From: Paulownia fortunei
Lineage: Eukaryota; Streptophyta; Magnoliopsida; Lamiales; Paulowniaceae
Length of the DNA: 64,000 nucleotides
Assembly (NCBI GenBank): GCA_019321725.1
Contig: CM033115.1
Coordinates: 6,086,673-6,150,672 of the forward strand
Direction of reading: 5' to 3'
The notes under the pieces were generated by a model that was given only the letters and a program-made list of their open reading frames with translations, was not told the origin of the DNA and searched no databases. The position numbers and the translations under genes are program-made. Positions 45,326 through 57,899 of the stretch are shown piece by piece; position 1 is the first letter of the stretch, and each line of letters begins with the position of its first letter.

Positions 45326-48300
45326 TTAGTTACTATCATCATCAGACAATAATATTTGCTCTTCTCCCTCACTATCTAATTCAGCATCTTCATCTCCATC
45401 ATTAATGAAATTATGCATGTTCTTAGAGAAACTTGCTTGTGTATCCAACAATTCTATATGCTGATGCTGAGGTTGAATGTCTAGTCTGCAGAGATCTGAA
45501 ATTTTTAAATCTTCATGAACACTTAACCTTACCTCGTTTGATAAAATCTCTTGATTATGCTCAATGTTAGATGAACTTTCAAATTCATGTTCCTCGCTAT
45601 TTTCATCTTTCTTTTCGATTACTTCATATATTTCTCAATGTTACACCTTTTGCACAACTTTCCATCTTTCTCCATACTGTATATCATCTAAGTAATAAAA
45701 TTATCTTGCCTGAGTTACCAAAATGAATGGATCATCCTCATACCATGTCTTAGACGTGTCAATACAAGTTAGACCAAACTTTTGCACGATTGATTTCTTT
45801 TTGGGGTTACACTAGAACCATTCACACCAGAATAAATGTACCTTATATCCAAATGTGTAAAAATTAAAACAACATCCTTCAAAACTCTAAAAAAATCTAA
45901 GTTATCGCATCGTCGGATGATCGTGTACTAACCCCACTATTTTGAGTAGTCTAACAAGTATCACGAGAAAGTGTATGGTATCCAACACCATCAACAATAC
46001 AAGTATCATATAGTCGAACTCCAATATCAGGTCCCAATACTAGAGAGTATAGTTCATTTGTGGCCTTCGGATTTTTTTGATTTCTTAGCCTAATCATTTT
46101 GTCCCTAAACCACTACGGAAATTGCTCCTCACGACATGTTGAAGGATTTCTTGATGAAATAATTTGCAAATGTTCACTACACACAAATATATAAAACTAT
46201 TATGAACTCAATCAAAATTATGAAAAAAAATATAATAGAATTTGAAATCTTACTTTCTATATCGATCAACTTTGTAATTATTGAAAACGTACCAATGTGT
46301 TTTCTTACATAAAACAAAAGGCAATTTATGATTTCGTTGGCTATCCATCACTCTTACTTGTTGATTGAAAACACTTAAGATGAATGAAATAGGTTGACTA
46401 ACATCTTTGTTACGTTCTAGTCTAGTAAATCTTGTTTCAATTTGGCTCATATACAAAGATGAGAAGGTCAATGCTTCATTCACAATATATCCCTCTAGTC
46501 TTACCATATTGCAAACATATTACTTGAGTGTTCCTAAATACCTTTCAAATGGGTACATCCATCATGATGAAATAGGTCCAGCTAACATGGCCTCGCGGGG
46601 TAAATGAATTTCCAAGTGAACCATAATGTCAAAAAATGCCAGAGGAATATTCATTCCATCTTGCACAAAATGAATAGTATATCCTCCTCCATTTTACTCA
46701 AGTCTGCAACATGTAAAGTTCTTCAAGTGAGTTTTTTCAAGAAGTCACATAGCTCAATAATTGTGCCACACACATCCTTAGGCAAAAACTTTCTTATGGC
46801 GATTAGAAGTAATCTTTAGAAAAGGACATGACAATCATGCATCTTTAAGCCATATAACTTTCCATCATTCACATTCACATTCCTAAGATATTTGCAGCAT
46901 AACCATTGGGGAACTTCGTATATTTTAAAAGCTGACAAAATTAATATCTTTCTTCCAAAGTGAATGTGTAACTTGCACATGGCTTACTGATTCTGTCTCG
47001 AGTCTTCTTCAGGTGCAATTCACTCCTTATACTCATAACTTGCATGTCTAACCAAGCTTTGACTGTGTCCTTTGACTTCCCATCTATACTTAACAATGTG
47101 GTAGCCAGAGCATCACAAATGTTCTTTTCAATGTGCATAATATCCAAATTATGTCTCAACTTCAAGTCTGACGAATACTCTAATTCAAAGAAAATTGACT
47201 TCTTAACCCAATTCGTATCACCAACCAACCGTCTTCTTTTACCAGTCACCGTGGGATCTTTACTAAAGGTTACTTTAGGCAGCGTATCTAACTGAGTTAA
47301 AATCTCACTACCACTAAAGGTTTGTGGCGGATCTTCACTTTCAAACTTATTTTTTCGTTGAAGATCTTATTTTTACACCACAAGTGCTTATCATGTAGAA
47401 ACTTATGACGGCATGCGTAATATATTTTACTGTGTAATCTTTAACTCACAGTATCTTCAAGATATATGGGCATGCATTATAACCATTAGTGCTCCACCCA
47501 GACACTGTCCCATATACTAGGAAGTCATGAATTATCCACATAACAACAATATATAATTAAAATATTCGTTTAGTAGTTGCATCATATACTTCTATCCCCT
47601 CACTCCATAACTCATTCAATTTAGTGATTAAAGGACGCATGTACACATCTATCTCTTTTCCAGGTGCCTTAGGCCTAGGAATTAAAAGAGTCATAATCAT
47701 GTATGATAGTTTCATCATTTTTCATGGGGGCAAATTGTACGGCACAAGAAAAAATAGCCACATACTGTAAGCATTTGAATTTTTTCCAAATAGATTAAAA
47801 CCATCAATTGCCAAGCACAAATGAACATTTCTAGGCTCATCTGCAAATGTGTTATGCAATTTGTCAAACTCTTTCTACGATTCAACATCAGTTGGGTGTC
47901 TCAATACCTCGTCTATTTCAACCCTTTTTTTTCTTATGCTATCTCATATCATTTGCTATATATTTCGACATAACTGCTTTAGTTTTGGCTTCAAAGGAAA
48001 ATATCGAAGGATTTTTTAAGGGATTTTTTTCTTATTCACCTCATTATACTTAAATCGAGACTCTTTACACATCGAGCATGTATCCTTGCCCTCATGTTCA
48101 TCCCAAAATAAAATACAATCATTTTTACAAGTATGTATAGATTCATATCCCAACCCTAACTCTCTTAATATTTTCTTAGTTTCATAAGGAGAGCTTGGAG
48201 TTGCATTCGGTTTCAGAAATATTTCTCACAAAAATTGAAGCAACATATTAAATAACTTATTGCTCCAACCATTCAACACCTTCATATGTATTAATTTCAC

Positions 48301-48747
48301 TAAGAAACTAAATGTATAAAATTGGTACAGCCTAAATATAACTCTCGTTGTGCTTCTTCAAACATTAATATATAACTTTCTCTCAACCCTACTACCAACA
48401 ACTTCAACATCCCTTAAGTCGTTTAACATATCAAAGAAAGTATCATCTTCTTCATCCACACTCACATGTTCAATTTTATTTACGGAATTCATATCAATGC
48501 TTGGTGTAGTAAATTCTCCATGAAAAGTCCACATTTTGTATAACTTAGAAATCCCCCATTTATAAAGGTGTCCTCGAACGTAATTCAAATTAAATTGATA
48601 TAAATTTTCACACTTTCGACAAGGATAATGAATCTTTGATAACCCAAATATTGACATATAATTCTTGACTACATCTAAAAAATGATTTAAACCACTTATG
48701 TATTCTAGAGCCACTCGATTCTGATCCATTATCCAATTTCGATCCAT
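45326..48747 (-). pseudogene. CACTA TNP2-type transposase, decayed
   Basis: On the minus strand the N-terminal transposase-associated domain (48,358-48,747, open 129 codons) has HYPCRKCENLYQFN..HLYKWGI and YKMWTFHGE. The TNP2/Transposase_21 core follows from about 48,250 to 46,941 in broken frames (for example a FVCDEP/CSFVL region near 47,830 and LRHNLDIMHIEKNICDALATTLL at 47,090-47,160). A DUF4218 part lies at 46,250-46,830 (AIRKFLPKDVCGTIIELCDFLKKL; HLPREAMLAGPISSWWMYPFERYLG), a DUF4216-like part at 45,650-46,180, and an acidic tail ending SDDDSN at 45,326. The whole domain order is preserved but there are several stops, so autonomous activity is unlikely. Confidence 0.88.
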
Positions 48748-48779
48748 AATTATACAACCCGTTGATAATAGTTATTAGA

Positions 48780-50340
48780 TAATTGATTTAAACCATTCAT
48801 GTTCATAATGACATGCATTGCTCCCACTTCTCCTTCCACTCTTTGGTAAGGGTCATATCCCATTCAAGAATGTACACTTAATTATGGTTTTATAAGTATG
48901 ACCACTTTATTTTATGAACATGAAAATTTCGGCAGCATCTTTCCTTAGTTCTCCATATACACATATTACAGTGCACCCAAAGAATAAAGGAAGATACAAA
49001 CTGAAATAATTAATCATGTATATGAGACAAATAGCATACTAATATAGAACCACAATTAAGTACATATTCTCAAACTGTCCGAACTGGACAACTCAGAATT
49101 TAACATCAAATTTTAAAATCATTAAAGATTTTAGTTTTTTATGCTAAATTCCAAACGGGGTCTAAGGTTTGTGAATGCATATGCATGACATGTATAATTA
49201 TTATTTTAGACTTTAGTAGGAAACTTTCTTCACTATTATATAAACTTAAGTGTGATGTATTTCAACTTTTAACTTTTTCACTATAAGTTCTATTTCACCT
49301 ATATCAACATAAACTAAGTTGTTTTAAACTCTTTATTTTGTTCTGCTTAGAAGTTATATTTTTTTTTTCCATTTTATGTTAGAAAAACCAAAGCGCTTAT
49401 GATAAATCAAGTTCTATATACATTTGCTAATACAATATAACAACTTTAGTTTGGATCCAACCTACTCATCTAAACTAAGTATTTCCAATCCAACCCAAGC
49501 ATAGACCTCAAAGTTCCCAATCCCAACTACTTAGCTATATAGATATCATTGATCAAAGTAAAAAATGTTACACTGGGGGAATTTGAAACTAACCTGATGA
49601 TCAGGATTCTGAAACATAAAACTCCTTGGCTTTTTCACACCCAAATATCCACCACATGGATTCAAGAAGCCACCCAAAGTCTGCACAGTTCCATAAAACA
49701 AAATCATATTGGGATCTTGATATATATAGAGAGAAGTATGATTATAAAATTTGTTCCCACATACTCTATATGAAATATGTTAAATATGTCCCCGAGAAAC
49801 ATCCACTGGAAGCAGAAACTAAAATGATGTCTTGTACATCTATGTTTTTCATGTATTATATTTTTATTTTTAATAATATTAGCAGTGATATGAAGAATTA
49901 ATTATTGAATAAATAGACAAATGTTTCTAATCTAAATCAAGGTGCTTTCTTAAATGATATTTTCACAGACAAGGGAAAGTGGGAAAAGTTAAATTAAATA
50001 CTACTGCAACTATCTGTCTTAATCATCAAATGTATTCAAGTAGTATAAAAAATTAGCTTTGTAGTACTAATGAAAAATATTAAATCATAATAACTAGAAA
50101 CTACCCCATAATAGTATTACAATTTATGCTATCATTTCAAGAAAATATGTATAGTTATTAGGGAAAGAAGGCAGAAACCCAAGGAAAAATGGACAAGCAA
50201 AAGCTTACAGCAAGTTAACTCGTTTATGACTGCAATGCCAGTAGTTATTTTCCCATGTTTACTGGTTCAAAATCCTGTTTACCGAATATGTAGTAATTTA
50301 AGAAAATAAGAGAAACAATTCTAGATATAATTCAAATAAA
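48780..50340. other. CACTA 5' noncoding region upstream of the transposase
   Basis: AT-rich, no gene recognised. It would contain the transposase promoter and 5' UTR. Plus-strand frames near 49,549-49,901 lack family features. Confidence 0.5.
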
Positions 50341-50447
50341 AGTACATCACAGTAAACAAAAATCTCCCTTACACTTGAACATGGAAAGTGGTGGAGCTGC
50401 TGCGAGGCGAAGGTCGTGGAAGATGATGGTGGCGGTGGAGGAATGAT

Positions 50448-50501
<54 letters not shown>

Positions 50502-50720
50502 TCGAGTAAGACAAAGAGAGAGTTAGGGCTTTTTTAGGATAAAGAAAGAATACATCATAGTAAAGAAAAAATCTTCATTACACTTGAATATGGAAAGTGG
50601 CAAAGCTGCTATGTGACGGTAGTGGTGGAAGATGTTGGTGTCAGTGGAGGAACGGCGGCAAAAAAATGATTAGAGAGAAAGAGAGAGAGATCAGATAGCG
50701 AGATAGAGAGAGGGCATTTT
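50341..50720. repeat. Duplicated GC-richer segment with (AG)23 microsatellite
   Basis: A ~220-bp unit (ACATCACAGTAAACAAAAAT ... AGAGAG) at about 50,344-50,560 is repeated imperfectly at about 50,562-50,720. The first copy carries (AG)23 at 50,449-50,494, the second a short GA tract. It lies in the CACTA transposase upstream region. Confidence 0.8.
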
Positions 50721-50754
50721 CTGGGAAGAAATGGGGTAATTGGATATTTGAATC

Positions 50755-51200
50755 CGATATTTTAGCGATGATGTAAGGCCCATCCGTCGCTAATTAATAT
50801 CTTAGTGACAAAATCAAACAAATTCATCTCTAACTTATGAAAGTAATTAATTTTTTTTTAATATTAACGACAAACTTCACATTTTGCTGCAAAGAAAATA
50901 GTAAAATAATTTTGTTTTTTTAAATATTTGCTCAGTTAATTTCCCTATTTTTTTGGAACGACTTTAACTTTTTGTCGCAAAGTTTAACGCTTAGCGACAA
51001 AGATAGCAACTCCATCAATAATGTAAGAAAAAAATTAAAAACACAAAAAAAGAATTTAATTGATCTTACCAATGATTTGTGATGCTTGTCGTTAAGTGAT
51101 TGTGTTATCTCAAGTTGGCGACGATATGTGGATATGTCCGTCGCTAAGACAAACATTAGCAACGGAATTTAGTTTCGTTGCTAAAGATTTTGTTGCTATT
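50755..51200. repeat. CACTA right subterminal repeat region
   Basis: Repeats of TTAGCGA(C/T)GA and CGTCGCTAA in both orientations mirror the left end, for example near 50,763, 50,785, 50,990 and 51,140. Confidence 0.82.
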
Positions 51201-52675
51201 TCTACTTTTTTTGTAGTGAATTTTTGCAAAAAATTTACATATAATATTCGGCCCTCTCTCTGTAAATAGGGGTTGAAAATTTGCTTGAAAATTTGCTCCT
51301 ACTCTAATTATGGGAGAGTTTGTCAATTTTGAACTATTTCAAAGTTTGATCTTGGAAGGATTTTAAATCTTCCAACAACTCTTCTTTTTCTCTCTTCGAT
51401 GTATGTGGACTTATTTGAAACTACATTAGTCATCAAAATTGTCTACATACATTCTTGATATTAATTTGAATTCTTCAAAATAATATCAAGATGGATATAT
51501 ATCAAATATATACCTAAAATATATTTATATAAAATAAATTCTAGTGGCTAATTTTTATCCTATAAAAATTGGTTACTTTATTTATTTATTTATAAATATG
51601 TTAGTTAAATAAATTATATTTATTCAATTTATTCTCTTCATATTCTAGTGGGCTTCTTAAGTGATCCATTTTAATTTTTAGGCTTGCACTTAAAAATACA
51701 CAAATCAATCTAATTGATTTACTCCCAAATTAATCAATCTAATTGATTAATTATAATTTACTCCAATTGGGCTTCCTAATCAAATTAGGTCCGATTAAAT
51801 AATCTAATTACTTAATTAAATAATTTAATTTAATCATTAAATTAAATAGAACCCTTAATTAATTAATTAATATTAATTAATTAATTCCCGACCATTGGAT
51901 AAATTCCAAAATTAAAAATATTACTTTTCATAAAGATGTGTGGCCCTCTTAGGTTCACTAGTAAGCTAGTAGTGGTCTTTCAACATTTGCAATTTATAAA
52001 TAATAATTATTCTAATTAATTAATTCGATTGGAATTAACATCTTAATTTCAAGAACCTCACTATCCATGAGTCTTAGGTGAAATAACGAGTATACCTATT
52101 TCAGTTGCAAGTATCATACACATACGATCCTTTCGACATCTAATCTCCCAATTGAATTTTGGGTAATGATTATAAGTCGAAACTTTAAATTATTCAATAA
52201 TTGTGATACCATTTCAAGTTTCAATGATTACTAATGAATCACGATTCATCCTGCTTTAGCCAAGATCTATGAATCATGAACTATGAAAATATAGGAGATT
52301 CTCTTGTTTAAAAAGACAAGTGTCGAATTCTACCAGTGTAACACCCAACATACCCCCTTTATAATTGTCCAACAATTAGAAGATATATCAAAGTGTTGCA
52401 GGATGTACACAAGACTACCATCGTACCTCAAGTACGAGGACTAGCTATGTACTATCACAATACAAAAATTCTTATTTCGGCACACAAAGCCTCAAGCTAA
52501 AAATTTCTTACGGGGCCATATTTGGTGTACTTGTTCTCTAATAAAAACCCACATACATGTATTTGTATCTCTACATTATGCCAATGAAATGTGACATCCT
52601 CATCTCATAAGCATACATCATATGTGCAAATCTTATTGAACTATTTGATGTCCTATCTCAAAAAACTCCCCACTC

Positions 52676-52858
52676 AAAACTTATTTAAGACTAAATCCTT
52701 AGAGGCATATTCTATGATCGCCATCATATGCACGACTATGTCCTGTAGCTAAAGTTGGTCTAAGTATAAAACTTATTTAAGACTAAATCCTTAAAGGTAT
52801 GTTCCATGATCGCCATCATATGCACGAACATGCTCTGTAGCTAAAGTTGGTCAAGTAC
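52676..52858. repeat. ~92-bp tandem duplication within the inverted solo LTR
   Basis: The unit starting AAAACTTATTTAAGACTAAA occurs at 52,676 and again at 52,768; the second copy differs at several bases. Other members of the LTR family carry this stretch once. Confidence 0.85.
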
Positions 52859-53013
52859 TTTATCTAATGTGCATAAATAAAAAATGCAAGATATAAGATA
52901 AAGAAAATGTCTTTTTATTAGTATAATTCTCTATAAGATTGTTTTTATAAAAGAAAAAGAGTATAATACACTCAATCTAATTATGGAACTGGACATCCTA
53001 CTCTAATAGTAAT

Positions 53014-53310
53014 GATAAAAAAATAGATAGATCAAAAACCTGCTCATGATCAAGCTGAAACTAGATATTGAAATCTGACTTCCACAAAACCCAAATCTGC
53101 CCAGACCGATTTAAGATTATATTATCAAATCCAAACCGCCTTTTTACCATTCTAACATCAAAACTAATTCTCGACTCTAAGATAGCCAATATAAAAGGTT
53201 TATATTTTTTACAGTTGAAGAACCATCATTTGTTAGATATCATTACCTATTTCCCTCACATTCCATATAAAAAAATTCATATTAAACATCATGAAGGGAG
53301 AAGACTGAAG
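53014..53310 (-). pseudogene. LINE endonuclease, N-terminal part
   Basis: On the minus strand MNFFIWNVREIGND (about 53,235-53,285) is the start of the LINE ORF2 endonuclease (family: WNVRGxGN, catalytic Asn present). The following bases carry stops and end at the target duplication of the solo LTR at 53,013. Continuation is at 41,577 downward. Confidence 0.8.
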
Positions 53311-53469
53311 TGGACCTCGTGATCCGTCAAGTAAGCATAGCACTGAAGCCTGTGTTTCATTTTTCTTGTTACATGATCTGTTACTTACACTACCTTCAGC
53401 TTCATCGCAAGAAAAACTGCCAGCACAATCAAGTTTATTTTGCGTATCATCAAACATTTAATAAGATTC

Positions 53470-54480
53470 TTGGCATAGAGGATAGCAAATATCATGATCC
53501 CATTCAAAGTCCGTCATCACCACTTGAGATTTATAGGAACATTCATATTATTAGAATTATCAAGAACATTGACATTAGATATGTTCAAAACATTTCCTAG
53601 ATTCATTGCTGCCATAATAAAAAAATCCGTAACTAGATGACGAATTAAGGTTAGGATTTTCATCAGCCATACCACTAGGGTTAGGGTTTGGCGCACTAAT
53701 GGGATCTTCATTAATTTTATTTAATTGTCCTTAGTGCTCCCATTTATGTTTGAAGTTTCATCATTAGTTAAAGCTCCCAGATCAATATTATTTTCCATAC
53801 CTACATTGCCAATCATCTCATTAATAAATAGATCACGTGTCTGCTTAGGGATTATATCACCTTCTTCCTTTTTTAACTCCAGACGTCACAACAGATTGAA
53901 TAGGTTTTTGCATCCATTGTGTCTGCTTATTTGCAACATCACCCATTTTCAATCGTTCAACCTATTTCTCTTTGGAAATATCACTTTTCTTTTTGTTCTT
54001 TAGTGGATGAATCGGTGGCCTATAGTTATTTCCATAGCAATCTATAATTTTATGTCCAACGTGATGGCACTTGCTGCATTAATCCGACCAATTTTCATAA
54101 ACTACACATTGAGAAAAAGTTGAGACCCCAATAGCAATCAAAATCTCTTTCTCTCTTGGTAGATCGATTTCCAGGCACACTAGAGCAAAACTAGGGTGTG
54201 TCCTATTCGCTGTAGGTTTATCAATTTTTAGAGGTTTCCCAAACATAACAATAATTCCATATAAAGCTTTTTTTATGGAATAAGTGAATTGGAAATTCTG
54301 GAAACCCAAGTCATAGAGGAACCATAAATGACTTAATCCTAGGATCAAATGTTGGTGACCATTTGAAAACATGCGTCTGAAAACCATCAGTATACATAAT
54401 CTGGAGAATCCACATTTTTTGAAAATCTTCTTCATTCACGAGTTCAATTAATATATGCTTAAAATTGATTGCACCAATTG
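53470..54480 (-). pseudogene. LINE ORF1 (DUF4283/zinc knuckle type), middle and C-terminal part
   Basis: ORF1 of plant LINEs encodes an RNA-binding protein. On the minus strand INFKHILIELVNEEDFQKMW (about 54,410-54,475) and VFKWSPTFDP (about 54,345-54,375) are DUF4283 motifs; GKPLKIDKPTANRTHPSFAL and CLEIDLPRE (about 54,155-54,240) lead to CSKCHHVGHKIIDC (about 54,040-54,081), a CCHC zinc knuckle. A stop separates the last block, and at least one frameshift occurs near 54,330. An Asn/Thr-rich tail runs to about 53,470. The N-terminus is across a 3.1-kb insertion at 57,590-57,880. Confidence 0.85.
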
Positions 54481-54489
54481 GGTACGCCC

Positions 54490-57400
54490 TCTATCAACAC
54501 AAACTTAGATCTAATTATTCGAAAAGAGGGACAGCCTGCCACAACCTCCCAATAATATGTATAAATATATATATATAAATAACCTGTGTAATAAAATTTA
54601 TGCACGTATGCATGTGTATAACATTTTTTTTTCTACTCAATTTAACAAAACATTGATAAAAGTAAAGTGTTTTGATATCCTGTAATACTGTATATACATA
54701 GGTAGTTATTAAACATTAATCAAGTCTATTAAAACCATCACAAACCCAAACTCTCTATCACAAAGGAGTTTTGAAAGTAATATATAGGATAAAGTCACTA
54801 ATATAATACAATAACTGTAAAATAAAAAACATAGCCCACAAAATAGCCCAACAGGTCATCATCCAAATACATTAATCTTTGAAAGCCTGTAGGAGCTCCA
54901 CTGCTAGCCAGTAAACCAGAGGTCTCAAGTCTCACCATGTTCACCTACAATGCATGAACTACATGAGTTCACGCTCAATAAGTGAAAATCATGCATGACA
55001 AGAGTATGATACAAAATCTCATGCGACTCATCTCTAAGATATGATGCTATAAATGTGTCAAATTAAGTACTCATAGATCAAAGAGTTTTTATTAAAAATT
55101 ACTTTATTTATTAGGCCATTGGCCAACCTACTATACACCGGATAGAGTTCTGAACAATATCAATAATCACATGGTCATAAATAAATTGACTTAGTCAAAT
55201 GGCCATCTCCTGGGATCACTAGAGGTCCACCTCCTATCTTCCCCTATGATCCTCCACAAGTCTTCCTACTGGCGGAGTCAATAATGGCACAGTCAAGTGG
55301 TCCACTCTCTCGTGACTACCAGAGGCACACACCCTGTCAACCCCTGTGATCCTTCAAAAAGTAACACTCGTGGTGTCCCAAAATATTATATAAGCATACC
55401 TCACATGCTTCGATACTCTAGTAGTGGCCAACCAAAATATTTTCTTTCTGAAAACCATGTCTCAAATCATATCGTGCATGCAAGAACCTCCACTATACTC
55501 ATATGTCGTTCATTCACATGTAAATGCTCATGAATGGCATGTTCAATATAAAATGCAAGTCATCTTGCTCTCAACATGTTTCAAGAATCATAAGACTCTC
55601 AGTCAAATTTAATATCATCAACACATTAGGTATGAATGCTTCAAGACATACTATATTTATGTATTGTAGTTGCAAATGAATCTTTACTTACCTTTCACTT
55701 AGTTGGTGGCTTAGTCTAAATTTATTTATTATTCATCTCCAATCTTAGATGTAAAATAGCCTGTAATATTACCCAACATCAAGCACCATTCTCAATTTGG
55801 AAAGTTGAAAGTATAAAATATCATACTAAAATCTTAAACACTAAGCTATCTAGGTAACAATCAACCTTTTATAAACTAGAATCCAATCTAATCCCTCCAA
55901 TACCTTAATTTCTCATCTTGATACATGTAAACATCATATAATTGAAATATTATAACTCTAATAGCATGTACCTAATTGTTAACAGTCAATAGCAACAAGT
56001 CTAGGTTGAAATATGGTAAGTTATCAAATGAGACAAATTCATATTTTCATATTTACTTGCTGTCTAATTTAGTTGCATGATAATTTTAACATCCCTAAGC
56101 ATATCCAATCACTTCCAATTTTTACCACACTTAGATAACATATATATCAATGTAACCATATCATATAATTGCTAAAAATCATGGATATAACTTCCCAATT
56201 TCAGCTCTCTTCACAACATACTGAAACAGATTATTTTCCTACCGTGACAGTTTTGCACACTTTATGACATTAATGGTTTTAATACCCTTAAGTATATTCA
56301 ATCACTCCAAAATTTTCATCATACGGAGACAACCAGGTCAAAGTAATGCCAAAACTAATTGATTAATTGTTGTAAAACCAACTCCATTCACATAGGACAA
56401 AATCTGAAATTTAAAGAAGACGGTTTTGAGCATCACTTTAATTATCACACTATATTTCAATTTGTAACCTCTCTAAACTTACATACATCACCTAGACTCA
56501 TATATAAACACATATATGGTGAAATACACATGTTTTAATCAAGTTTATACATATATAAAGCTTTAATATAAAAAATCAGCAAGTATACAGTTTCTATCCC
56601 TAGTGATTTTTATTGTGATTTTGCAACAAAAATCCTTCTTTTGTGAATTATAAGAAAACAAATAACATCCTAACATGATTATAAACAATAATAGAAGCTT
56701 TAAAAATCATAAACCCTAAAATAATTCAAGAACTTAAATAAAAAATATGAGTTAAACTTAACTATACACAGTTTTAAGTTCCTACTTGCTCCTCCCTACT
56801 TCATTTTACTTCCTTGACCTTTTTTCTTTACTTGGAATTACTTGAGAGCAAATTCTAAAATTCCATATAAAGGTTTGGGATGTGAAATAGCTCAGAAAAT
56901 ATTTTATGGTCGTGTTCAATGATAGAAATGAAGAAAGGTTGAGGTGGAAGCTTGAGGTGGCAAAGCTTAAGGTGGCAAGTGGTGGTTCAAATCTGATATT
57001 TTTCACACCTTATACAGCTCTAATCTAGTGTTTCTCAATATTTATTTATCTATTTACAGCCTATTTTAATTTTCATATGATCGAATAATAAATATTTGCA
57101 ATAATTTCTTAACCGTTCATTCGGTCTCTAAACCGATTGATACCCGATTCTTAAATGATTACCTAATTTGTATTTCTAAAATCATATACACATATGGACC
57201 TTGTAATATGACATTTAGATCATATTATATCATGTCCAATATCCCAAGTATGTTAATCTATGGGTGTATACCTTTAAAACACCTCAATCTAATTGAATCG
57301 AATCATATAAGTTTACTAGTGACACTTTTAACACTTCTAAAATTATAACATATAACCTATAAATATTCAAAATATTGACCAATCTGTTCTTTTTCTTATC

Positions 57401-57590
57401 TATATATAGAATTACTTAATTAGGTTATAGAATCTCAACCACTAACATTAAGTGATAGCATTAGAGGTATAATGATTAAGAATGCTATAAAATATGCGAT
57501 GTAGATGTTAATGCAAATTAGCAAATAAGTAGTATGTAGTGCATGAATCATATTGGTTAAGTGAGTAGTGTGAGGGTTAGGTATTGCACA
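54490..57590. mobile_element. LTR-like insertion (probable solo Ty3/Gypsy LTR) inside LINE ORF1
   Basis: About 3.1 kb without protein-coding sequence separates two parts of the LINE ORF1 frame, so it is an insertion. Its content (motifs such as GCATGAACTACATGAGTTCACG at about 54,950 and repeated GATC-CC..TATGATCC stretches at 55,210-55,350) resembles long LTRs of plant Gypsy chromoviruses, seen in reverse, but this is from memory of the type. Exact ends and target duplication were not found. A (TA)n run lies near 54,560-54,577. Confidence 0.5.
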
Positions 57591-57880
57591 GCCCCTGAAA
57601 AACTTACCTACAAGCATATACTTAAATGGCTTAACCATCAAATCCATTTTCTTATCCTGAAGTTGAACATATTTCAGTCCTTTGTACATTGAATATGATC
57701 CAAAGTATTAATCTTGGACGTCACTAAGTTTCTTCTTGCAAGCACAATTCGTCTGATGAAAAGGGTGAGCAACTACTGAAGAATTCTGAAAAGCAGCTAC
57801 AAACAAACATATTTTTGTCAAGGTTTACCATTTATCTAGTGGATCTGGAGGGTTTGGTAAGGGGGGCGAGGGTTAGGGAT
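57435..57880 (-). pseudogene. LINE ORF1 N-terminal part
   Basis: An open minus-strand stretch (57,435-57,689) contains KYVQLQDKKMDLMVKPFKYMLVGKFFRG, matching the conserved LINE ORF1 block (family: ...LAxPFKxALVGKFSRGRP). The real LINE part ends shortly after FFRG (about 57,590); the rest of the frame runs into the insertion. Upstream, 57,690-57,880 shows a decayed Pro/Ser-rich N-terminus. Order and strand fit the ORF1 remainder at 53,470-54,480. Confidence 0.75.
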
Positions 57881-57899
57881 GGAAGGAAAAGCTATTTCA

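Larger units (their letters stand above)
42115..51218 (-). mobile_element. CACTA (En/Spm) DNA transposon, 9,104 bp
   Basis: It begins CACTACAAGG and ends TTTTTTTGTAGTG, the CACTA terminal inverted repeat, flanked by a perfect 3-bp duplication AAT (42,112-42,114 and 51,219-51,221). Both subterminal regions (42,130-42,560 and 50,755-51,200) carry many copies of TTAGCGACGAA in both orientations. Two genes on the minus strand encode a TNP2-type transposase and a second Ptta/En/Spm-type protein. It sits inside the inverted solo LTR, so it inserted after the LTR did. Coding frames are broken. Confidence 0.95.
41583..53008 (-). mobile_element. Inverted solo Copia LTR (family A) carrying a CACTA element
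   Basis: Minus-strand copy of the LTR found at 32,250: it reads TGTTGGGTTCG from 41,583 and ends CATCCTACTCTAATA at 53,008 (tip CTAACA changed to CTAATA). Flanks GTAAC (41,578-41,582) and GTAAT (53,009-53,013) are a target duplication with one change. Without the CACTA and its 3-bp duplication it is about 2,319 bp, of which ~92 bp are a local tandem duplication, so the underlying length equals that of the NLR copy. Confidence 0.92.
39343..57890 (-). mobile_element. LINE (non-LTR retrotransposon) on the minus strand, split by several insertions
   Basis: Pieces in correct minus-strand order: ORF1 N-terminus (57,590-57,880), rest of ORF1 with zinc knuckle (53,470-54,480), endonuclease N-terminus (53,014-53,310), endonuclease C-terminus (41,140-41,577), RNase H (39,526-40,092), then 3' UTR-like sequence. 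Between them are an LTR-like block in ORF1, a solo LTR with a CACTA element in the endonuclease, and a hAT-like piece where the reverse transcriptase should be. Joined without the inserts the LINE would be only a few kilobases long; the reverse transcriptase is missing. Confidence 0.82.
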
